NCBI RefSeq assembly: GCF_000090795.2
Contig: NW_003546304.1
Span: forward strand, 1-55,222
Origin: Amphimedon queenslandica
Lineage: Eukaryota; Porifera; Demospongiae; Haplosclerida; Niphatidae
DNA length: 55,222 nucleotides
Reading direction: 5' to 3'
Every line of letters starts with the position of its first letter. Within the stretch, counting starts at the first letter, position 1. Both the position numbers and the translations under genes were made by a program. The notes below the pieces were generated by a model. It saw only the letters and a program-made list of their open reading frames with translations, made no database searches and was not told the DNA's origin. Positions 47,385 through 55,222 of the stretch are shown here, one piece after another.

Positions 47385-49700
47385 TTACACAGAACTCTCT
47401 GTAGTAGATCTACTAGAGTTTTGCAGTAAAACTTTTGTGAAATTATTTATTCTGATGGTAAAAGCATTACTTCCTGTAAATTTTATTCGTTGCCATTTTA
47501 CAACAAAGTTAAGAATGCTAAGACACACAATACCCATTAAAAAGTGTGCAACAGCGCCAACAACTGGATCGTATATCTTCTTAAATCCTTCTCTGTCACA
47601 CTGGCCAGGAACATGACCAAAAGCTTCACATTCAAAGTACTGTGTTAAAGCAGCCCTGAAAATTTGTGCTTTTGCTATTATACTGCAACTGTAGCCCAGA
47701 GAAAACAAACTGAACACTGAAACTGAAGTGAATACTAAAAATATCTTTTTTTCAGCTGTACTCAATTGATCGCTCTTATAAACTTTCGATTTCTAAAAAG
47801 TAAAACGTATCTAATTGATCACGTAATTGTTATTTGACTTAGATATTATACCTTTCTAATGTTCCATAATGCTAGTATGAGCATAATAACTCCAATACCC
47901 AAGAAAATATCAATTGGCAGGTTAGTTGAATAAAATGACATTTGACTGCTACTTACAACACAGTTGCTGACAGGAAATCGATTAAGATTATATTGTACTT
48001 TTTCCAGTGAGAGACCAATGATAACAGCTGGTAATGGAACCAACATACCTTCATGTAACAAGCAAGTATTTTAAACAATGTCTAGATCTGTTTGTCAACT
48101 TACTAATGACGATTACTGTAGCAAGTATGTACTTGTTTCGACCTAGCTTCTCAAATCTGTTTGCTTGAAAGGGAAACATTACTTTGTGAAAGAATATTCC
48201 CACATGAAACAACCACCAAAGAACCAAGTTTACAATTAAGTACTGAAAAAGAGCACCTTGTAGTGAAAAATAATAAAGCAGTTACTAATACCGTACATGT
48301 ATTTTATACCTGTATATTGACAGAACAGAGTTGGGTTGTCTAATGTTTCCAACAAACTCACTGAACTGCAGTACAAATAATCTCTACCAGCAGCAGTTAT
48401 GATGATTATTGATGCTATAGTAATGAGTTCATAAGTAATGTGTCAATAATAGTTATACAATATGTACATGTACCTAATATTATGATGTCAATAACTTGAA
48501 AAAATATCAATATTGAAGGATACTTGAACCTAAAAATAATGATAAATCACTGTCAATTTAGAAATGACATGTAGCTTTGATATGTTCTAGACAATTTGTA
48601 ATTGTGGGACTCTCAACAGCAGCTTACATCATTTTGTGGTCTTTAATGGACAAGATAATTGTTGCAATTGACAGTAAGAGAGCAATGCTAGCAGCAGCAA
48701 CTTCTGAGCCTATCATTATTAGTGTTTCAGTATGAGATGATTGTTCAAATCTGTCACATCTTGGTTCACAGATCAGGTTAATTTTAACAAAGTCATTTCT
48801 GCAAGTGATGTTATTTGCAATGCTTTCATTTGAAGTAGAGAGGTTTGTTGAAAGAGCTACTATGAAAATAAACAATCACAAGATTACTAATTGGTATACT
48901 TACCATTAGCTTTAGGTAACTCATCGCAGTTAGGCAAATCATAACCAACTCTTAGTCCCAAGTCCCATACATCAGCACACACTCTTTCACTTATCATAAT
49001 ACAATCATCTCTAGTAGCTGAATAACTTGTTCCTGTTGAGCAGTCACTCAGAGGAAACATATATTGACAAAGAAAAGGTAATGCCACTTGAGCACAGCTT
49101 TCAAGATTTAATTGACCTATAATACATATAAAGGTTACTACAGGAATTGTAGAGAGAAGGGCCTCAGTAGATCTATGCATACATGTATGTATATCATTTA
49201 CCAATAAAGTCATTCAATTTTTTAAGTGTGTTTTCATGTTCCATTTGCTTCTCCTCTGTGACACCAACATGTACACTACTTCCCTCCCTCATAGCAGCAC
49301 ATTCACTCCACTGAGTTAAGAAAGCCTCACAGATGGACCCAGCATATTCATAACAGCTCAATGAAGCATTCACTTTGCTCCACTGCACTGGTATAGTGGA
49401 ACAATTTCTTTCAGGAAATGTTTCATTGTAATTTGTACCATCGTTACTGTTCACTGTGGCAGGAACAAACATGTCCTAAAGAACATATCACAATACAAAT
49501 GAGTAATTGAACTTATAGTAGGTCTACAAGCAGTTTTAACTGTGAACAATAAAACAAGCCTAATCCATACAATTAGAGAAACTTACTGAAATATAATATA
49601 CTATGATTGGGAGAGAGAAAAGACACACAGTGGTGAACAGTAAGAAAACTAAAATGACTTTCTCAACAGCTGCAGAGAAGGACTTCTTAGAGCATTCCAT
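47385..49700 (-). CDS. Frizzled-like class F receptor Fz-C (9 exons)
   Basis: Exons in transcript order: 49700-49587, 49475-49202, 49116-48904, 48859-48628, 48529-48474, 48414-48310, 48256-48104, 48048-47852, 47792-47385. They sum to 1,752 nt (583 aa) with consistent phases. The N terminus is hydrophobic (ILVFLLFTTVCLFSLPII). The extracellular cysteines run from CSTIPVQWSK to LPNCDELP as in a divergent Frizzled CRD. The 7TM block carries FKYPSIL, NRFERLG and LVPLPAVI at the same places as Fz-A. The tail ends ESSV, a class I PDZ ligand, again with no KTxxxW after TM7. Exons 3 to 7 have exactly the lengths seen in Fz-A, so this is a recent tandem duplicate. Confidence 0.82.
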
Positions 49701-50006
49701 GTTTAACACAGCTTGTTATTACTGAACTCACTCCAAATGTGCGTGTGGATATATAATATGAAGTAATGCACCGCAATATAAGCAGAGAGCACTTGGTTAT
49801 GTTTACTCTATCCATTTCATGCTTGAACAATCTAAACTTCATATAACTATATAGATGTGATCATAAGGTATGAAGTTTCACGAATAACAGATAATAAAGA
49901 TAATAACTCATGTGTAAAAAGGAAAGAACAGGAATGAGAGGAAAGGGACCACTACAGTCAATACATTATAAAAGACAACCTTGCTAATTATTATTATTTT
50001 TTATTA
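49701..50006. other. Spacer between DCAF7 and Fz-C
   Basis: About 300 bp between the DCAF7 stop and the Fz-C ATG, both on the - strand. It must contain the Fz-C promoter and the DCAF7 3' end. An AATAAA on the - strand lies a few bases after the DCAF7 stop. No other feature is seen. Confidence 0.45.
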
Positions 50007-53000
50007 TTAAACTCTTAATATCTCCACATTGTCCTTAAAACAAATTGCAATCCAGTCAGACTGATTGACAGACCACTGTACTTGATTGATCTCTGATTGT
50101 GCATTATATGCTAGTATTGGGACGTCAATAGACTGTGGCATCTGCTGTATGTCCCATATTAGGGCTTGATGATCATCACCTTAATATAATAGAAAAATAA
50201 AAACAAAAGATTCAAAGCAAATAACGAATAGAGAGCAGGAACAGGAAACTAAAAGCAATACATGCAAACCATATATTTTGATAACTGATACTCATTAATG
50301 CATTAACATTGGTGTCCCAAGAATCAAGTAACATGCCCCAGTGAATTAAACAGGCTTACATACCAGCAGTGCATATATGACATGAAGAATGAGGAGCCCA
50401 TGTAATGCCATTAACTGGTGCCCTGTGGTTACATAGTCTTGCAACTGGTGTACTAGGAGCCCTGATATCCATAATAATCACCTAATGAGATAAAAGAATT
50501 GAGATTGTGAATCATTATTCCATGTTATAACTATAAAAATACAATACTGTATGCTAAAAGTGACTATTTTTGTAAAGTTAATGGGTTAGTGGGCACCAAA
50601 CTATAATTTGTATACATTATTTTGCCTTGTAAACCACATTCACATTCCATATGCAATACAATATATCGATCTATATTCCTCAGTCATACCTCATGGCTGT
50701 CCAGTGCAAAGGTTGAGAGGTAGTTAGGATCTTGTCTGTTCCATGATAGCCTCAATAATGGCTGCTGCTTTGGCTCCTCATAAAGTATTGTGGAGTGCTC
50801 CAAATTCCTAACAATAAAAGGATATTATCCAATTAGAAAAGTTACAAAGTAATCATTTATATCATTCTTGTCATACCACTAGTGTAATTATCCATAATTA
50901 TGTAATGTTTATTCTTAGGTGAGTGTTACCTCAGGTCAAAGAGGCGTACTGATCCATCTGATCCAACTGATGCAAAAAGATCCCTACCACTACCAGCACG
51001 AGTGAAGGCAATATCATGAACCTATTGTAAAGAGTGCGTGTGATGGTTTATAGAGTAAATAAAGGGGATACTCTAGAGTGTATGAGCTGAGTGTGATAGT
51101 TTATAATTACAAGAGTGTATGAACCTATTGTAAGAGTGAATGTGATAGTGTATGAACCTAGTGATAGTCGATAATGTAACACACTCAAAAAGTGCATTGG
51201 GTTATCTCATTTCTATTTAGATACTGAAGGAAAACAAGATAACCCAATGCACTTTTTGAATGTATTACAAGTACACAGACTTGCTTCATCTATGTGCTAC
51301 ATTTACATTATGGCATGCAAGTGAGTAGTAATTCTGCTGATCTTTTTAGTATCATATCAGGCTCTGATATTGGGAAGAATTAAATTAAATTTAGGCTTTC
51401 TTTACAAACAAGCAGAACTGGATTTAACATTAAACAATAATCATATCAAAAGCACTGACCTCTTTATCATGAGCTATCAATTGAGTTCTAACTGATCCAG
51501 TAACTGAGTCACCAACACTACCTATCACCTGACCAGTCTAAGAGGAAAGATAAAGAGAAAGGGAAAGAGGTGGAGGAAAGAAAAGGGGGAAAAGAAGACA
51601 AAGAGGCAAAAATAGAAACAGAAAAAGAAGGAAAAATAATTTCTTCAATTGATGCAACATAATATCAAAACATGCAAAAACACTACAATTCTAGTCCATA
51701 ATAATTTTATTAACAAAAATATGTGACTCAATAATACTAGTATAATAATAAATGTAGTACTAGCAAATACACTAAAAGTAACTTCTGAAACAACTACCTC
51801 ATGCCAAACAGGTTGACTCAGGTATTTATTACATAACAACATCACATCTATAATTGGTACTAATGGGTTAAACAGGTTTGTATGACTGGTTTAAACTGGT
51901 TATTAACTACAATATAACTTATAATAGGAGGATCAGTATATAAAGACCAGCAGTGTTGTCTGACAGAATATCAATCTCTTATATATTTCTCTGTCAGCTC
52001 TCTCTTAGTCTCTTTCTCTTCCAATGAGGTCACTAGTTGTGTGTTCAGTGTTGCTCTCAATACTGACACTAGCTGCATCAAGGAATAACAACAACACTGG
52101 ACTCTCCACCAACAAACAAACCTATGTTGAAGTACTGCATGGTAGAGATGGTCGTGATGGAGTACCAGGAAGAGATGGAGTGAAAGGAGAGAGAGGAGAT
52201 AAGGGAGAGAAAGGAGAGAAAGGTGAAACTGGACCAGTAGGACAAGCAGGTCCTAAAAGTGGAGGAGTAGTGTACACTCGTTGGGGAAGGAAGTCCTGTC
52301 CTACTGGAGCTGAACTACTGTATGAGGGAATAACTGGAGGTGAATGGTATGATCATACAGGAGGAGCAGCTAACTATGTCTGTTTACCAAAGGTCCCTCA
52401 ATATATGAGTACAACTGTACCACAGTATTCTGCTTACATGTATGGTACTGAATACCAAGATAGTAATAATATATTTTCAGGAAAGTATAATCACAATGTT
52501 CCTTGTGCAGTATGTTATACATCTACTAAGAGTGTTAAACTGATGATTCCTGCTAGAACCACGTGTCCTTCATCATGGACTACAGAATATAAAGGATATC
52601 TGATGACTGAACGACATATTCACAAGAATAATAAAGCCTATGAGTGTGTTGATGAAAATCCTGAATCTATTGATGGCAGTGAGGGTGATACTAATGGTGC
52701 TCTGTTCCACTTCACAAGGTCAACCTGTAATGGTCTACCTTGTCCACCTTATGTTAACAATAGAGCTATTACCTGTGTTGTGTGTACTAAGTGACAATTT
52801 CAAACAATGAACAGTGTGTGATACAATTTTTACCTAGGAATTTTAGTAATGAGATGACTATTTCCATTTTATTTAAAATATGAGTAAATAAATTTCTTTT
52901 TTTATAATTTTTAAAATCATAATTAGCAAGAATGGCTAAACTTCATACGAAACATGATAAAATTTTAGATACTGACTGGCATAGTAATAGAACTATTGAC

Positions 53001-54451
53001 ACTTTAATTTGATGATATCATTGCAGTCTAATAATAGAATTACTCCTGTTAGTTACACAAACTAAAATCATTACGACTGCCTTGTTTTTTATGCCAATAC
53101 ACTTTACTAGTACATACAATTAAGTAGTGTTGAAACGAATAGTGAGATATTCGAATATTCGTTTGTTTATAATTTTTATAGCAATATTCGAATAGTTTTT
53201 TTGCTATTCGAATAAAATTATTAATGGTTATTGCAATAATTAATGGCCACGCCCACCGCGTGCTACCTGCACAGATGCTTTCTTCCAAGCTTTCTTTGGG
53301 TTTTTAGTCAGTTTCTTGGTTACCAACTTGCTAAATACTGATGCTATAGCCATGGAAGTGGTTCTCAATCTCTAAGAAGCCCTGTTTGGGATTATTTTGA
53401 TAAGATTAACACCAAAAAGGTAGTTTATAACCATTCAGCAATAATAGTTAAAATATTCAAATATTCGTTCGTTTAGCATACCAATTATTCGAATAGTGAA
53501 AAATACTATTCGTTTCATCACTACAATTAAGTACTAACCTCTAGTCCCCATATAGTACAGGTAGTATCAATACTAGATGCTCCCAGTATATTAGGATCAG
53601 TTTCATTCCAATCAAATGATGTCAAAGGAGCACAAAACTCTGAATTCTTACTCTGTGAAATATAAACAATTAAAAATAATTATTAAACAGAGAAAGAAAG
53701 AGAATGAGAGTAAGTATAATGGATATTAATACTTACATTATTTAGCATACATTCCTGTCTAACATCAGATCCATTGATCCTCCATAGACGAAGGTAATCA
53801 CCAGAAGTAGCAACAAGATCAGGCAACTGACCAACCTAAACATAATAAATAAATAAATAAACAAATAAAATAAAATAAATAAATAATGGTATTTTCTCGT
53901 CCCTCTCTCTCTCTCTCTCCGTTCATTACATATACCATGTCAGGTATCCACATTATCTTAGTTGTAGGGTAAGGATGATCAAAAGTTGCTGTATGGCTGA
54001 AATTACCAGTCTCTTCATTCAATTGTACTATCTGAACCTATTGATACATCAAATATAAGAATATAATTGTTCACAATCAGTTACTAATATAGTGCTAAGT
54101 AAATCAAAAATACAACACAAACTGAATTCTGTTGTCTTTGGTCAAGGCACAGAAATACATTCATACATGTACATGTATGAATTAGAATTGTAGGTAATAG
54201 AATTGAAAAATCACTTGCAAGTGCTAATGTAGCATTGTCACAAATTAATAGCTAATGTAAAAGCCCGGCAATACCTTGTTACAATAGTCTTCAATGAAGC
54301 TACCAATGGCCAGTCTGAATCTCTTGTCTGGTTTAAAACTCCAGTTCATACCATATACAACCCACGGGGCAGTATATCTGTATATCTCCTTTCTTTTCAT
54401 GGGGTCAGGCTTTCCTGGAAGACTAGTAGTACCGCTTGTAGTGGTAGCCAT
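50007..54451 (-). CDS. DCAF7: DDB1- and CUL4-associated factor 7 / WDR68 (WD40 protein, 9 exons)
   Basis: A WD40 scaffold that binds DYRK/HIPK kinases and acts as a substrate receptor for CUL4-DDB1 ligases. Exons in transcript order: 54451-54275, 54037-53936, 53835-53737, 53652-53539, 51537-51460, 51021-50930, 50807-50690, 50481-50364, 50179-50007. Phases agree; total 1,071 nt (356 aa; human 342). Diagnostic segments are [79 protein letters not shown]-type WD blades and the end [11 protein letters not shown]. The start has a short extra N-terminal extension ([13 protein letters not shown]) relative to human. Intron 4 (51538-53538) is 2 kb, far larger than the others, and holds a nested collagen gene and a hAT-like MITE. 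Confidence 0.95.
51174..51270. repeat. Short fold-back element in DCAF7 intron 5
   Basis: A perfect 22-bp inverted repeat, 51186-51207 against 51237-51258 (AAAAAGTGCATTGGGTTATC facing GATAACCCAATGCACTTTTT), is separated by 29 bp. With a few mismatches the arms extend outward to about TGTAA...TTACA (51174-51270). It is probably a tiny MITE; no target duplication was confirmed. Confidence 0.75.
51937..51944 (+). promoter_or_regulatory. Putative TATA box of the nested collagen gene
   Basis: TATATAAA lies 80 bp before the collagen ATG at 52024, with pyrimidine-rich CT runs between. Spacing fits a core promoter with a short 5' UTR. It lies within DCAF7 intron 4 on the opposite strand. Confidence 0.55.
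52024..52794 (+). CDS. Short-chain collagen C4-like secreted protein, single exon
   Basis: A single 256-codon frame. Signal peptide ([17 protein letters not shown]), a short linker, then a brief Gly-X-Y triple-helix segment from [13 protein letters not shown] to about GPVGQAG (about 12-13 triplets). The rest is the conserved C-terminal domain of short-chain collagen C4-like proteins of sponges and other invertebrates: [79 protein letters not shown]. It is probably an extracellular matrix component (spongin-type collagens are the best-known relatives). Intronless, nested in DCAF7 intron 4 on the opposite strand, with its own TATA box and polyadenylation signal. Confidence 0.92.
   Translation: MRSLVVCSVLLSILTLAASRNNNNTGLSTNKQTYVEVLHGRDGRDGVPGRDGVKGERGDKGEKGEKGETGPVGQAGPKSGGVVYTRWGRKSCPTGAELLYEGITGGEWYDHTGGAANYVCLPKVPQYMSTTVPQYSAYMYGTEYQDSNNIFSGKYNHNVPCAVCYTSTKSVKLMIPARTTCPSSWTTEYKGYLMTERHIHKNNKAYECVDENPESIDGSEGDTNGALFHFTRSTCNGLPCPPYVNNRAITCVVCTK
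52887..52892 (+). terminator. Polyadenylation signal of the collagen gene
   Basis: AATAAA about 90 bp after the collagen stop, followed by a T-rich stretch. It fits a short 3' UTR. Confidence 0.6.
53125..53523. mobile_element. hAT-like MITE with 8-bp target duplication
   Basis: A 399-bp element flanked by CAATTAAG on both sides (53117-53124 and 53524-53531). Terminal inverted repeats TAGTGTTGAAACGAATAGT and (right, reverse-complemented) TAGTGATGAAACGAATAGT differ at one base. Sub-terminal AATATTCG/CGAATATT motifs recur inside. Eight-bp duplications and ends of this form are typical of hAT elements. It has no transposase and is non-autonomous. It lies in DCAF7 intron 4. Confidence 0.88.
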
Positions 54452-54586
54452 TTTTAGTTGGTATTAAAATGGGCGGAGAAAATATTAATAACCACACCCA
54501 CTACAACCTATCATGAATATTCATGAGATAATTGCAATAAAGCACTTAACACAATAAAATGATTTTAATAAGTAAAAATTTAAACT

Positions 54587-54604
54587 CACACACACACACA
54601 CACA
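54587..54604. repeat. (CA)n microsatellite
   Basis: A short CACACA run between the DCAF7 start and the terminal exon at 54616. Confidence 0.8.
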
Positions 54605-54615
54605 ATAATGCATTA

Positions 54616-54864
54616 TCAATTTTCTTCATTTTCTGGCTGTACTTCACTGAAGCTACTAGTGACTGTGGTGTTTCTGTTCCTGTATACATCTAGTGTATTG
54701 TGACTTGGTTCATCACCAGTTTGCCCTTTTACCGGTGTATATTCATCTGGTACTAGTGAGCCATAGTAATTAATTCGCTCAAATCGATTCTCTTGGTCAA
54801 CATTGGCCATGAAAGTACAAAAATTAAAATCTTCCAGATCACGGTTGTCACTTGCATTAAATTT
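54616..54864 (-). CDS. Possible terminal exon of an unidentified gene (partial)
   Basis: A - strand frame preceded by a good acceptor (ATAAACCAG before 54864) runs about 82 residues to TGA. The sequence is hydrophilic with repeated tyrosines in YGSL, YTPV and VYRN settings and ends SEVQPENEEN, like a cytoplasmic tail. I recognise no family. Immediately upstream (55005-55222) is a decayed DCAF7 duplicate, so any partner exons would have to lie beyond the window. It may be a chance frame. Confidence 0.35.
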   Translation of the reverse strand, partial: KFNASDNRDLEDFNFCTFMANVDQENRFERINYYGSLVPDEYTPVKGQTGDEPSHNTLDVYRNRNTTVTSSFSEVQPENEEN

Positions 54865-55004
54865 CTGGTTTATAAATGAGAACACAACAAAATGTGTTAG
54901 AAAGTGGACTGTTAATACTCTCAAGGTAATAATTGTAGAGTATGATTACATTGATGCAAGATTTAGGAAACAAGTATGCCATTTAGGACATGTACCAAAA
55001 CGGG

Positions 55005-55222
55005 TGCAACTGGTGTTCTAGGAGCCCTGATATGCATAACAATCACTTAATAAGATAAAAGAATTGAGATTGTGAATCATTATATACAATACTGTTTGCT
55101 AAAAGTGACTATTTTTGTAAAGTTAATGGGTCAGTGGGCACCAAACTATAATTCGTATACATTATTTTGCCTGTAAACCACATTCACATTCCATATGCAA
55201 TACAATATATTGATCTATATTC
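55005..55222 (-). pseudogene. Decayed partial duplicate of DCAF7 exon 8 and intron 7
   Basis: From TGCAACTGGTGTTCTAGGAG at 55005 to the window end the sequence parallels 50440-50676, covering the first ~40 bp of DCAF7 exon 8 and most of intron 7 (shared GATAAAAGAATTGAGATTGT, TTGTAAAGTTAATGGGT). The exon part has substitutions and an altered splice junction. The duplicate starts abruptly and runs off the right edge. Confidence 0.85.

Noticed and set aside
53049-53288. - strand open frame of 79 codons
   Set aside because: It overlaps the end of the hAT-like MITE and has no family resemblance.

Overview
The window looks like nuclear DNA of a sponge, most probably a demosponge close to Amphimedon queenslandica. 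This is an inference from AT-rich sequence, very short introns (often about 50 bp), densely packed genes, a short-chain collagen C4-like gene, lineage-specific EGF/Sushi/Ig receptors and divergent Frizzled-like receptors. No tRNA, rRNA, CRISPR array or prokaryotic operon was seen.

Layout from left to right. (1) 8-390 is the last exon of an unidentified membrane protein on +. (2) 2123-9236 on - is a 12-exon Myt1-type kinase (PKMYT1). It is head to head, 145 bp apart, with an intronless SPRYD3 gene on + (9382-10725). (3) 11203-38690 is a tandem cluster of three large + strand genes for type I membrane receptors, here called R1 (11203-21498, 2,644 aa), R2 (21729-24299, 535 aa) and R3 (24840-38690, 3,540 aa). 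R1 and R3 share one architecture: signal peptide, EMI-like domain, calcium-binding EGF array (10 in R1, 31 in R3), two Sushi domains, one EGF, a cysteine-rich unknown region, a 3.5 kb exon with unknown coiled regions plus two Ig domains, two GCC2/GCC3-like modules, TM and an NPLF/NPLY tail. R2 is a short chimera, with an R3-like 5' half and an R1-like 3' half. All three exon models stay in frame from start to stop. (4) 38818-49700 on - holds three tandem class F (Frizzled-like) receptors, Fz-A, Fz-B and Fz-C. They have a Frizzled-type CRD and 7TM and end in E-x-S-V. Fz-B has a frame problem and has lost one intron. (5) 50007-54451 on - is the WD40 gene DCAF7, with a complete short-chain collagen C4-like gene nested in an intron on +. 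(6) The right edge carries a decayed partial duplicate of DCAF7 and a doubtful terminal exon.

Introns and spacers hold several non-autonomous elements: a hAT-like MITE with an 8-bp target duplication, three elements sharing CGTATAGC ends, a pogo-like MITE, two fold-backs, and a dispersed repeat with a 176-186 bp tandem core.

The most interesting content is the receptor cluster. It joins an EMI/EGF ectodomain and an NPxY-like plus YxxL-like tail (the arrangement of CED-1/Draper/MEGF10 engulfment receptors) to Sushi, Ig and GCC2/GCC3 modules in a combination I do not recognise from any named family. It is still rearranging by tandem duplication, which would suit a recognition, adhesion or engulfment role. 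Function is inferred from architecture only.
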